A stretch of 64,000 nt of DNA from Bacteroidales bacterium. Its GTDB lineage: Bacteria; Bacteroidota; Bacteroidia; Bacteroidales; UBA10428. This document shows, piece by piece, positions 18,369-26,651 of this stretch. Made by a program: the position numbers and the translations under genes. Position 1 is the stretch's first letter. Each line of letters begins with the position of its first letter. Below the pieces are notes generated by a model. That model worked only from the letters and a program-made list of their open reading frames with translations. It was not told the origin of the DNA and searched no databases. The stretch covers positions 17,310-81,309 of the forward strand of contig JAFGOZ010000071.1 of assembly GCA_016926235.1 (NCBI GenBank), read 5' to 3'.

Positions 18369-19594
18369 TACTTTTTATTGAAATAATAGTTAATTACTGC
18401 ATCCCCTAAATCTTCCAATTCATCACGTTTATCTTTTTGATATCCCTTATACCATAATCCACCCTTCTCCATTAAAAATTGGTGTGCCGCAACAACACAG
18501 GCTCCTCTGTAATTAATTTCTTTTAATACCTCTGATAAATCTTCTTTTCTACGGCATGAAATTTTTATGGGTGCCTTCCCCGGAGCATTGTGCTCTGTAC
18601 CGTAAGTAATCACAAATCCCTTGTTGTAGAAAAATTCTGAATATTCGGTTAAAGGTTCTATTGCATTTCTTCCAGGAATGAATTCAATACTAGAAATATT
18701 GTTTTTCTCAAGCTCTTTAAGCAAAGCTTCTTTATTTCCTTCAAACTCTGTATATGTATTATCAGGATCGTCCAATAATAACGGATAAGTAGTGATACCG
18801 CCTGATGCCAGTATTACCTCATTTATCTCCTGTAAACTCATGAATGCGCTTTCTTCTTCGGGGATAAATGCTTTTCCTCCAGCTTTTAGCAGTTTACTTC
18901 TGATTTCATTCTCCAATGCAGCAAAATCAGACAATGGAGATTTTGGTGCACTACCAAACAAAGTAGTATAAAAAACCATCCTGTCAGATTCATTAGTATA
19001 TACTTTTTCGGCTTTTACCCGTAAAGCTGTTGCCAGGTGCCTCTCTCGTATCAAGTGCTTTGCATACACTTCATACATCTCTTTCATGGAGAATTGTATG
19101 GCAGGATTTATAGGCTTTAGCAAATCGTTCAATTTATTGATCATCCCGGCAATCTGATCCTGTCCGGCATCAATTACTGATTTAAGCTTTGATTTGAGGG
19201 ATTCGGATAACTCAGAATTTTGCTTCAGCCCTTTTCCACTAATATAAATTCTTCCAGGATTATTTGGGTCATTTATCCGAATATTGTTTTCCTGAGCATC
19301 CTTTTTTACGCCAATGAATTCAATATTTAGTAAAGGAAATATGCCTGATGTTTTGCATTTCTCAATAAATTCATCATACCCCCTGGTAACCAGAAAATCA
19401 TTAATCCCTAATACCTGCACTTTCTCTTCTGCTGCTTGTTTTACAGCTTCTTCAATATCTTTAAAGGCACTGAATGAATAAGGTGTGTGAATATGAGCAT
19501 TAACATCAGGAATGGTCTTTATATCCTGCTTCTCATACCACAACATCAGGTCGTTTACCGTGGGAAAATCATCAAACAATCCTTTTCTTTGCAT
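18368..19594 (-). CDS. PHP-domain protein in a sugar catabolic operon
   Basis: A 408-residue protein. Its N-terminal motif VNAHIHTPYSFSAF followed by EEKVQVLGINDFLVTRGYDEF matches the start of PHP (polymerase and histidinol phosphatase) metal-dependent hydrolases. A late GTEHNAP motif (near residue 345) and AAHQF near 380 could supply further metal ligands. PHP domains usually cleave phosphate esters. No DNA polymerase or HisK-type context is present; the neighbours are a fused E1 dehydrogenase (19 nt upstream) and the SDR (1-nt overlap). Its reaction in this pathway is unknown. Candidates are a sugar-phosphate phosphatase or a C-C or lactone hydrolase. Confidence 0.65.
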   Translation of the reverse strand: MQRKGLFDDFPTVNDLMLWYEKQDIKTIPDVNAHIHTPYSFSAFKDIEEAVKQAAEEKVQVLGINDFLVTRGYDEFIEKCKTSGIFPLLNIEFIGVKKDAQENNIRINDPNNPGRIYISGKGLKQNSELSESLKSKLKSVIDAGQDQIAGMINKLNDLLKPINPAIQFSMKEMYEVYAKHLIRERHLATALRVKAEKVYTNESDRMVFYTTLFGSAPKSPLSDFAALENEIRSKLLKAGGKAFIPEEESAFMSLQEINEVILASGGITTYPLLLDDPDNTYTEFEGNKEALLKELEKNNISSIEFIPGRNAIEPLTEYSEFFYNKGFVITYGTEHNAPGKAPIKISCRRKEDLSEVLKEINYRGACVVAAHQFLMEKGGLWYKGYQKDKRDELEDLGDAVINYYFNKK

Positions 19595-19613
19595 AGTTAT
19601 TGCAATTCTATAA

Positions 19614-22082
19614 TTAAATTCCTTTTTTAGCCCTGTTTAGTTTTTCCTCGTCACTAAAGTCATTTGTAACGGTATGACCATTTAGAGGTAATATTTTCTC
19701 ATGAATAGCGTCTAAAATCCATGAAGCTTGAGGAAAGAAGTAATCTTCGAGCTCATGGGCAGGGATGATCCAGTTACGTGATCCCACCACCACAGGTGGA
19801 GCATCCAGGTAATCAAATGCCAGCTCGGTTATGTTTTGAGCCATATCTTTAAGATATGATCCACGCTCATTTGCATCACTGGTAAGCAATATGCGGCCGG
19901 TTTTCTTCAATGATTCGATTACCAGGTCGTAGTTGAACGGCACTAGTGAACGAGCATCTATAATCTCTGCTGAGAGGCCATATTTTTCTTTTAAAATATC
20001 TGCAGCTTCAATAGCTCTGTAAAGTGTAGCACCGATAGTTAGAATAGTAATATCACTTCCTTCACGCTTAATATCTGGTTCCCCTAATGGAATTTCATAA
20101 TAACCTTCAGGTACCCCTCCCTTGTGAAATTCTTCGCCAATTCCATATAAGCGCTGGCTTTCAAAGAAGATAACCGGGTCGGCTCCCTGTAAGGCAGCAT
20201 TCATCAAGCCCTTTGAATCGTATGGAGTAGCAGGGAAGACTACTTTCAACCCGGGTATATGTGCTACTAATGAAGACCAGTCCTGTGAATGTTGTGCGCC
20301 ATATTTTGACCCTACAGAAACCCTCAAAACTACAGGCATTTTTATGAGGTTCCCGCTCATAGCCTGCCATTTGGGCATCTGGTTAAATACTTCATCACCT
20401 GAACGACCTAAAAAGTCGCAATACATAATTTCAGGCATTACACGGCCACCGCAAATTGCGTAACCAATAGCTGTACCAACAATAGATCCTTCAGATATAG
20501 GTGAGTTAAATAACCGATGATAAGGTAATGCTTCGGTTAAACCACGATATACTGCAAAAGCACCACCCCAGTCACGATTTTCTTCACCATAAGCTATAAA
20601 AGTCGGATCTTTATAAAACCTGTCGATAATTGCTTCGAATAGTCCGTCACGAAGCTGGTATTGCTTCATGGATGAATGCGGTTTACCGTTTTCATCAAAT
20701 GCAAAACGTTCTTTTCTGGCTATCTGCTGTACTCTAGGATTCTCTGTGATAGGATGATTCACATCAACTGGACGATCTTCCATTTTGTCTATTGACTCAT
20801 CCGCAAACATCATTTCGCCAATAAGGTTTGGATATTTAACCATATCCATACGTGGTGATACCTCGTCATTTATTGAAAGTTTCATCGCATATGTTACCAG
20901 TTCTTCAGCTTCTTTCTTAATTTTTTCAAGAGAAGCTTTAGCAGCAACTTTAGCTTTTACTAGTTCATTACCGTATGAAATAATAGAATCAACTTCCTGC
21001 CATGATTCAACCTCCTCTTTTGAACGGTAGGATGAAGAATCTGAAGGTGAGTGACCACTAAAACGATATGTTAATACATCCAGAAAGACAGGGCCTTTCT
21101 TTTCTTTAATAATTTGCATCTTACGCTTATATGCATCAATCAAAGCAAGCGGGTTATAGCCATCAACCCGTTCAGCATGGGCATTGTATATATTTAAACC
21201 TGCTCCTACCCTTGCAGCTATATCGTAGCCCATAGTTTCTCCACAGGTCTGGCCACCCATGCCATACTGGTTATTCATAATATTGAAAACAAGTGGTAAT
21301 CCACCTTTCATATCTCCTTCCCACAGTTTTTCAAATTGATCCATCACGGCAAACATCAGGCCTTCCCAAACCGGACCACAAGCCAGAGATGCATCACCAA
21401 TATTTGCTACCACAATACCAGGCTTACGGTTCACCTTTTTATAAAGTGCTGCCCCTACAGCGATATCACCTGATCCACCTACAATAGCATTGTTTGGATA
21501 AATACCAAAAGGAGTAAAAAAGGCGTGCATGGATCCACCCAAACCTTTATTAAACCCTGTTTCACGGGCAAATATCTCTGCCAGGGTACCATAAGTTAAA
21601 AACCGAATAGCAAGAGATTTCACATCTCCTTTATGACCTTTTTCCACTATGGAAAGTATGCGGCCTCCAAAGAAGTCTTTCATGATCTTCATCAGGCTCT
21701 TATCATCCAGCTTGTGTATTACCGAAAGTCCTTTAGCCAGAATCTCACCATGCGAACGGTGAGAACCAAAAATATAATCATCAATTCCCAGGTTGTAAGC
21801 CATACCAACCGCAGCAGCTTCCTGCCCTATTGAAAGGTGTGCAGGACCAGGGTGATTATATTTAATACCATTATATTCATTGGTAGTTTTTACCAGGTTC
21901 AACATGGTCTCAAACTCTCTTATAATAACCATGTCTCGATAAATCCTTACCAGATCATCATTCGAATAATTCTTCTTCTCATCGGTAATGCTCTTGTTAT
22001 AAGCATTTACAGGAATTGGGTCAATTTTTAACACTCCCGACTTCCGAACCTTCTTTGGATCAATAAATTGACTTTTTGGCAT
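19614..22082 (-). CDS. Thiamine-diphosphate dehydrogenase E1, alpha and beta subunits fused
   Basis: An 822-residue fusion of the alpha (about 40-430) and beta (about 485-815) subunits of a 2-oxo-acid/acetoin dehydrogenase-type E1. The alpha half shows HPGPAHLSIGQEA, GSHRSHGEILAKG, GGSMHAFF and a thiamine-binding motif beginning GDAS at 229-232 and ending NN at 270-271. The beta half shows ISEGSIVGTAIGYA, YGAQHSQDW and FPATPYDSKGLMNAAL. Two departures from the normal E1 stand out. About 40 extra residues lie between AKG (118) and ARETGF (172), and the GDG...NN interval is about 10 residues longer. It would decarboxylate a 2-oxo acid or cleave an acyloin and pass the acyl group to the E2 encoded upstream. 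No E3 gene is nearby. Confidence 0.87.
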   Translation of the reverse strand: MPKSQFIDPKKVRKSGVLKIDPIPVNAYNKSITDEKKNYSNDDLVRIYRDMVIIREFETMLNLVKTTNEYNGIKYNHPGPAHLSIGQEAAAVGMAYNLGIDDYIFGSHRSHGEILAKGLSVIHKLDDKSLMKIMKDFFGGRILSIVEKGHKGDVKSLAIRFLTYGTLAEIFARETGFNKGLGGSMHAFFTPFGIYPNNAIVGGSGDIAVGAALYKKVNRKPGIVVANIGDASLACGPVWEGLMFAVMDQFEKLWEGDMKGGLPLVFNIMNNQYGMGGQTCGETMGYDIAARVGAGLNIYNAHAERVDGYNPLALIDAYKRKMQIIKEKKGPVFLDVLTYRFSGHSPSDSSSYRSKEEVESWQEVDSIISYGNELVKAKVAAKASLEKIKKEAEELVTYAMKLSINDEVSPRMDMVKYPNLIGEMMFADESIDKMEDRPVDVNHPITENPRVQQIARKERFAFDENGKPHSSMKQYQLRDGLFEAIIDRFYKDPTFIAYGEENRDWGGAFAVYRGLTEALPYHRLFNSPISEGSIVGTAIGYAICGGRVMPEIMYCDFLGRSGDEVFNQMPKWQAMSGNLIKMPVVLRVSVGSKYGAQHSQDWSSLVAHIPGLKVVFPATPYDSKGLMNAALQGADPVIFFESQRLYGIGEEFHKGGVPEGYYEIPLGEPDIKREGSDITILTIGATLYRAIEAADILKEKYGLSAEIIDARSLVPFNYDLVIESLKKTGRILLTSDANERGSYLKDMAQNITELAFDYLDAPPVVVGSRNWIIPAHELEDYFFPQASWILDAIHEKILPLNGHTVTNDFSDEEKLNRAKKGI

Positions 22083-22124
22083 TATTTTATTTTTTATAAA
22101 TTCTTCTCTTTTTTAGTATTGTTC

Positions 22125-22166
22125 CCAGGCAGTTTGGTGGAGAAACCAATCCACCAAATCACCTGG
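22125..22166 (-). other. Intercistronic hairpin between E2 and E1 genes
   Basis: A strong stem lies in the 120-nt gap between the E2 and E1 genes. The inner arm is 9 bp perfect (TTTGGTGGA at 22133-22141 with TCCACCAAA at 22150-22158). A 3x3 mismatch separates it from an outer 5-bp arm (CCAGG at 22125-22129 with CCTGG at 22162-22166). No T-run follows in the direction of transcription. It is more likely an mRNA processing or stability element setting E2:E1 ratio than a terminator. Confidence 0.6.
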
Positions 22167-22202
22167 AATCAATAACTATGAACTAACAGACACCATTAAG
22201 TA

Positions 22203-23444
22203 TTACACTATTTCAGTTGAAAAGTTTTCAATCTCATTTTTTATTTCTGCCAGGAATTTCGTGGCAGGCCCACCATCCAATGCACGGTGATCGTATGTTA
22301 GGGATAACCCGATGTAGGGTATAAATGCAAATGTCCCGTCTTCTGTCAAAGCAGGACGGTTAATTATGGTATTTACACCCAAAATCCCCGCCTGGGGCAT
22401 ATTAAGTACCGGAGTAAACATCTCAACCCCGTAATTCCCTAAGTTTGACACAGTAAATGTAGCAGCCTGGCTCGAAAGTAAATCGGGATTTATACTTCCA
22501 TTCTTACATGCGAGCGCTACAGCTTTCAATTGAGCTGACAGTTTAGTCAGTGTAAGCTTATCCGCATTACGAACTGCAGGAACCATCAATCCCCTGTCCG
22601 TATCAACAGCTAAACCCAAATGAACGTTGTTAAATTTACGGATGGAATCGCCAATAAAGTGGACATTTGCATCCGGATGTTTCTGCAATGCCTTTATCAC
22701 TGCATAACAGATCATATCATTCAGGGTAATATCATGTTTGTATCCTTCTTTGGCAAGGGATTTTATCTTTTTACGCAATGCAAGGATTTTTCGTGCATCG
22801 GCACTTAGATGGTGAGTAAGCTGTGCTGTATTCTGTAATGAAGCATACATGGCATTTGCAATAAGCTTGCGAATGTTGGAAAGCTTCATATCTGTATAAT
22901 CATGGTCTGCTTCAAAAGGGCCGGGTTCTATAATAGCGGCAATAGCAGCAGCAGTGGAAGTTTTTGCCGACTCCAGATCGCGAACGATTATGCGGCCTTT
23001 GGGCCCACTACCGGTAATGTTGCTTAATGCAATTCCTTTTTCCTTTGCTATTCTTCTGGCAAGTGGTGAAATTTTTATTTTACCATCTGTTGCAGTAGCT
23101 TTTACAACAACTTTCTTCTCCGTGTCCTTCTTCTTTTCAGGCTCTGGCTTTAATTTTTCAGATTCATTAGTGCTTCCTGCCGGTTTAAATTCATCGGTTT
23201 TTTCACCCTTATTGCCGATTACAGCCACATTGGTTAAAACCGGCACCTCATCTCCCTCTCCGTAAAAAACCTCAAGAAGAATACCGCTTTCAGTACTTTC
23301 TTCATCAAATGATGCTTTATCCGTTTCATAACTGAACAAAACATCCCCTTTTTCCACTTTATCTCCCTTTTTCTTGTGCCATACAGAGATAATGCAACTT
23401 TCAACTGATTGTCCCTGTTTTGGCATAATTATAGCTGTAGCCAT
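22203..23444 (-). CDS. Dihydrolipoamide acyltransferase E2 of a 2-oxo-acid/acetoin-type dehydrogenase complex
   Basis: A 413-residue E2 core enzyme. A lipoyl domain (1-80, MATAIIMPKQGQSVES; lipoyl lysine 43 in ETDKASF) is followed by a charged linker. A peripheral-subunit-binding domain (about 130-165, ISPLARRIAKEKGIALSNITGSGPKGRIIVRDL) and the catalytic domain come next, with DHRALDGGPATKFL near the end (His and Asp of HRxxDG). The frame is open upstream to 23621, but the ATG at 23444 starts exactly at the lipoyl domain and is preferred. It is the first gene of the leftward operon. Its predicted promoter lies about 170 nt upstream and overlaps a perfect palindrome. The complex transfers an acyl group to CoA; the acyl donor is unknown. 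Confidence 0.88.
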   Translation of the reverse strand: MATAIIMPKQGQSVESCIISVWHKKKGDKVEKGDVLFSYETDKASFDEESTESGILLEVFYGEGDEVPVLTNVAVIGNKGEKTDEFKPAGSTNESEKLKPEPEKKKDTEKKVVVKATATDGKIKISPLARRIAKEKGIALSNITGSGPKGRIIVRDLESAKTSTAAAIAAIIEPGPFEADHDYTDMKLSNIRKLIANAMYASLQNTAQLTHHLSADARKILALRKKIKSLAKEGYKHDITLNDMICYAVIKALQKHPDANVHFIGDSIRKFNNVHLGLAVDTDRGLMVPAVRNADKLTLTKLSAQLKAVALACKNGSINPDLLSSQAATFTVSNLGNYGVEMFTPVLNMPQAGILGVNTIINRPALTEDGTFAFIPYIGLSLTYDHRALDGGPATKFLAEIKNEIENFSTEIV

Positions 23445-23595
23445 AAAATTTGTATTATTAAAACCTTTAAAAATGCAAATTTCTGTGTTGCTGCGAAAAT
23501 TTAACATCTTCATCCCGCCCAGCTGGACTTCGGTGTTAAATTTTCTTGCGCCTTGAACTTTACTATTATTAAAGATTTTTTTATTAATTATTACA

Positions 23596-23615
23596 ATACT
23601 TGTATATACAAGTAT
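23596..23615. promoter_or_regulatory. Perfect 20-bp palindrome, probable GntR-family operator
   Basis: The 20 bp at 23596-23615 are perfectly self-complementary (core TTGTATATACAA). TTGTATATACAA-type sites are typical for GntR regulators of the HutC/AraR branch. The site sits between the E2 gene and the divergent GntR gene and overlaps the predicted transcription start of the E2 operon, as expected for repression. Confidence 0.75.
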
Positions 23616-23618
23616 GTG

Positions 23619-23648
23619 CAAATTTATTAATTTATTCTTATTTTACAA
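23619..23648 (-). promoter_or_regulatory. Predicted promoter of the E2-E1-PHP-SDR-ADH operon
   Basis: Reading the minus strand, TTG (complement of 23646-23648) is followed after 19 nt by TAAATTTG (complement of 23619-23626), matching the Bacteroidota TTTG/TAnnTTTG pattern. The expected start point, around 23612, lies inside the palindrome. This leaves a leader of about 165 nt before the E2 start codon. Confidence 0.55.
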
Positions 23649-23723
23649 TAGGTATACAAAATTTATTTTTACATGTCTCCAAAAATATATACACAAATCA
23701 TGAAGTTGTAAACATTTATTTTC

Positions 23724-23731
23724 TATATTTG
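23724..23731 (+). promoter_or_regulatory. Possible -7 box of the GntR gene
   Basis: The exact element TATATTTG occurs 46 nt before the GntR start codon. The nearest TTG upstream is only 15 nt away, shorter than the usual 19-21, so the match is incomplete. Confidence 0.4.
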
Positions 23732-23777
23732 CTGATTGATACAGAAAAATTGAAGAAACTTGTAAAGTTTTTACGGA

Positions 23778-24488
23778 ATGACAACACAAATACCACAATA
23801 CAGAAAGGTATACGAGACATTAAGAAAACATATTTTAAGTGGTACTTATAGTGAAGGTGCATTATTACCCTCTGAAAATGAACTATGTAAAGTGCATGGC
23901 ATTACTCGTCCCACCGTTCGGAAAGCCCTTGATGCCCTGTTAAATGAAGGCTATATTAAAAAGCAACAAGGCAAAGGCAGCATAGTAATGGGTAAACCAA
24001 AAGGTATTGGAATACTTTCCCTTACAGGAACAACTTCGGCTATCGGGCAGGAAAACCTGAAAACCACTATCATAGTTAAACCGGAAATACGCCCCTGGGA
24101 TAAAGCTTTTGGATTTGATCTTGCACAGGAAGAAAAGGAACTAGGATGTATTTACATGGAAAGGCTCCGGATAATTAACAACAAACCTGTATTTTTTGAT
24201 GTGACCATGCTCCCGAATATCAACCTTCCCCGTTTTACTTCCCGCAATTTTGAAAACAAATCCCTTTTCGATGTACTTCGAAAAAATTATCAGATACAGG
24301 TAAAAGGAGGCGAACAGGAACTACTGGCTATAACCGCTGATGAAAAATTACAAACTTACTTCAATGTACAACCCGGCCACCCTATTTTACAGATAAACCG
24401 CAAGCTGGAGACCAATAAGCTAAACTTTTTCTTTTACAGCCAGATATTCTGTAACACTACGGATTATGGATTGTTTGGGACGTTCTAA
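23778..24488 (+). CDS. GntR-family transcriptional regulator with UTRA sensor domain (FucR-like)
   Basis: A 236-residue regulator. The N-terminal GntR winged helix is complete (YRKVYETLRKHILSGTYSEGALLPSENELCKVHGITRPTVRKALDALLNEGYI). The C-terminal half is a UTRA ligand-binding domain of the HutC type (IYMERLRIINNKPVFFDVTMLP, then VQPGHPILQINRKLE). It is divergent from the E2-E1-PHP-SDR-ADH operon and convergent with fucI. GntR/UTRA proteins control fucose utilisation in Bacteroides, and the context here supports the same role. The ligand is probably a fucose-pathway intermediate. The 20-bp palindrome in the divergent region is its likely operator. Confidence 0.87.
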   Translation: MTTQIPQYRKVYETLRKHILSGTYSEGALLPSENELCKVHGITRPTVRKALDALLNEGYIKKQQGKGSIVMGKPKGIGILSLTGTTSAIGQENLKTTIIVKPEIRPWDKAFGFDLAQEEKELGCIYMERLRIINNKPVFFDVTMLPNINLPRFTSRNFENKSLFDVLRKNYQIQVKGGEQELLAITADEKLQTYFNVQPGHPILQINRKLETNKLNFFFYSQIFCNTTDYGLFGTF

Positions 24489-24682
24489 ATATCTTTCACT
24501 TCTCCGGGGCTTCAATATCCTGTGCTACTATGTTTCTACCAAACTTTCACTCCTACAGAGCTTCAAATAGAAATAATATTTAGCATAATCATAAATAAAA
24601 GTCCCGGAGGAACGACAGAATGATAGTAAAAGACAATAATAATAAATATGAGCTCTAAAAGATCAGCACAAAACTTTCTTAA

Positions 24683-24739
24683 ACCGCAAAGGCACGAAGT
24701 CGCAAAGATTTTTTCTCTGCATCTTCGAGCCTCAGCGGT
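24683..24739. repeat. Intergenic inverted-repeat element (CGCAAAG/CACGAAG family)
   Basis: The left arm ACCGCAAAGGCACGAAG (24683-24699) pairs imperfectly with CTTCGAGCCTCAGCGGT (24723-24739), 14 of 17 positions. The sequence resembles the CGCAAAGGC-type palindromic elements scattered between genes in Bacteroidota. It lies just downstream of fucI and the GntR gene, whose ends converge here. Confidence 0.65.
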
Positions 24740-24756
24740 GAATATTTTAAAAACCT

Positions 24757-26541
24757 CTACCCGTAAATTGGCCCATATGTATCGCAAGCTCTGTAGTCCG
24801 AACCTTCAGCATCCATACCAAAGGCACTCCAGGCACTCGGACGGAATATCTTTTCGTCCGATACATTGTGCATGCAAACTGGTATACGCAACATAGATGC
24901 CAGTGTGATCAGATCAGCGCCGATATGTCCGTAGGAGAATGCACCATGGTTGGCACCCCAGTTGGCCATTACACTATATACATCCCTAAAGGCTCCTTTA
25001 CCTGTGAGGTTTGGAACAAACCAGGTAGTTGGCCAGGTGGGATTGGTACGCTCATCCAGTTGTTCGTGTACCTCTTTCGGTAACTCAACTGTATATCCTT
25101 CGGCTATTTGCAATACAGGGCCTAATCCTTTTACAAGATTAATACGCGACATGGTAATAGGCATGCTTCCCTTTGTTAGGAATGTAGAAGAATAACCACC
25201 TCCCCTGAAATATTCAAGTACGGCAGGTCCCCAGGTCGTATTTTCCAGACATTTCTCTATTTCGTCGTTGGTTATATCCCACCAGGGTTTCATGGCAGGT
25301 TTACCGTCAATAGTCTGTTGTCCTGTACCATCCAATGCAGAAGGACCTGAATTAATCAAGTGTATAAATCCATTGGCCGCCAAACCGGTTGGTTTGTAAC
25401 CTGTAACACGTTCAGTTGCCTCAGCACTCCAGTAGGTACGTACATCACTAAATACCTGTGCAGAACCGGTAAGTAAATGCCCAAATAGCATAGCAGCGCC
25501 ATTTAAACTGTCGTTTTCAGTGGCTAAAATAAATGGCTGACGTAATCCGTTCCAGTCAAATGATGAACACATGATTGCTTCCATGAAGTCCCCATTTGGG
25601 AAATGGTCAGTCCACTGACGTTGTCCCTGGAAACCACCTGCTATGCCGTTGCGGCCCATGGCTTCCTCACCAAAACCTAATTCAGCCAGGCGTGGATTCC
25701 CTATCATCAAATCCCTGGCAATAAGGGTCATTTTCACTACAAATTCCCAGTCTTTATCTTTCTCCTCACGGCTTCTTTGTTTACCGGCAGGATTGTAGTC
25801 TTTCCCCTCCTTGCATTTTGCTTTCACCCAGGCCATGGCTTTTTTAAATTCTTCGGGATCGTAGATATCCTCTTCAACCCGACGGGCAAATTCGCTCATA
25901 TCTACAAATTCGATGCGAATTCCAAGATATTCCTCAAAGAAATCAGGGTTAACGATAGAACCAGCAATACCCATGGAAACAGCGCCCATTGAAACGTAGG
26001 ATTTACCTTTCATTGTAGCAACTGCAAGCCCGGCTTTCGCAAAGCGTAAAAGTTTTTCCTGTACGTCAGTAGGTATGGAATTATCACCGGCATCCTGCAC
26101 ATCTCTTCCGTAAATACTAAAAGCAGGCAATCCTTTCTGGTTATGCCCTGCCAAAACTGCTGCCAGGTATACAGCACCCGGGCGCTCTGTTCCATTAAAC
26201 CCCCATACAGCTTTTGGAGTTAACGGATCCATATCCATAGTCTCGCTGCCATAGCACCAGCAAGGAGTTACGGTAAGAGAAACTCCTACCCCTTCGCGGG
26301 CAAACTTATCAGCACATGCAGCAGCCTCAGCTACACCACCAATGCAGGTGTCTGCTATTACACATTCCACCTTGCTGCCATCCGGATGACGAAGATTTTT
26401 TTCAAAGAATGCCGCTGCTGTTTTGGCCATATTCATGGTTTGATCTTCCAAAGATTCGCGAACGCCACCCCAGCGTCCGTCAATGGTTGGCCTTATTCCT
26501 ATTTTAGGCAATCTGCCTATAAAACGATTGGTTTTTGTCAT
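24757..26541 (-). CDS. fucI: L-fucose isomerase
   Basis: A 594-residue ketol isomerase converting L-fucose to L-fuculose (also D-arabinose to D-ribulose), close to the usual length of about 590. The N-terminus ([33 protein letters not shown]) and the motifs [34 protein letters not shown] and [18 protein letters not shown] are characteristic. Manganese-site segments are recognisable: [20 protein letters not shown] with [12 protein letters not shown], and [14 protein letters not shown] near the C-terminus. It is the last gene of the operon fucP-mutarotase-AKR-amidohydrolase-fucI. An inverted repeat separates it from the amidohydrolase gene. No fuculokinase or fuculose-1-phosphate aldolase gene is found in the window. 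Confidence 0.95.
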   Translation of the reverse strand: MTKTNRFIGRLPKIGIRPTIDGRWGGVRESLEDQTMNMAKTAAAFFEKNLRHPDGSKVECVIADTCIGGVAEAAACADKFAREGVGVSLTVTPCWCYGSETMDMDPLTPKAVWGFNGTERPGAVYLAAVLAGHNQKGLPAFSIYGRDVQDAGDNSIPTDVQEKLLRFAKAGLAVATMKGKSYVSMGAVSMGIAGSIVNPDFFEEYLGIRIEFVDMSEFARRVEEDIYDPEEFKKAMAWVKAKCKEGKDYNPAGKQRSREEKDKDWEFVVKMTLIARDLMIGNPRLAELGFGEEAMGRNGIAGGFQGQRQWTDHFPNGDFMEAIMCSSFDWNGLRQPFILATENDSLNGAAMLFGHLLTGSAQVFSDVRTYWSAEATERVTGYKPTGLAANGFIHLINSGPSALDGTGQQTIDGKPAMKPWWDITNDEIEKCLENTTWGPAVLEYFRGGGYSSTFLTKGSMPITMSRINLVKGLGPVLQIAEGYTVELPKEVHEQLDERTNPTWPTTWFVPNLTGKGAFRDVYSVMANWGANHGAFSYGHIGADLITLASMLRIPVCMHNVSDEKIFRPSAWSAFGMDAEGSDYRACDTYGPIYG

Positions 26542-26581
26542 TGTTAGTATATTTTATAGTTATTTGTTTGTCTATGGTCGG

Positions 26582-26650
26582 GGGCTTCGAATCCGCTCAG
26601 CCGCCTTATTTTGCGTATGTTAGGCCACTGAGCAGAGTCGAAGTGCCGGC
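26582..26650. repeat. Intergenic inverted-repeat element (CTGAGC-GTCGAAG family)
   Basis: The left arm GGCTTCGAATCCGCTCAG (26583-26600) pairs with CTGAGCAGAGTCGAAGTGCC (26628-26647) around a 27-nt loop. The CACTGAGC-AGTCGAAGTG wording is that of a dispersed palindromic element common between Bacteroidota genes. It lies inside the fuc operon, between the amidohydrolase and fucI. Confidence 0.65.
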
Positions 26651-26651
26651 T

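Noticed and set aside
20785..21030. Plus-strand frames inside the E1 gene and similar opposite-strand frames elsewhere
   Set aside because: They lie fully inside well-supported genes, show no domain motifs and have no separate signals.
24563..24787. Minus-strand frame of 74 codons over the repeat at 24683
   Set aside because: It runs through the palindromic repeat and overlaps the fucI end; translations of this repeat type are commonly spurious.
26583..26600. T-loop-like TTCGAATCC suggesting a tRNA
   Set aside because: It belongs to one arm of an intergenic inverted repeat; no acceptor stem, anticodon arm or CCA fits around it.
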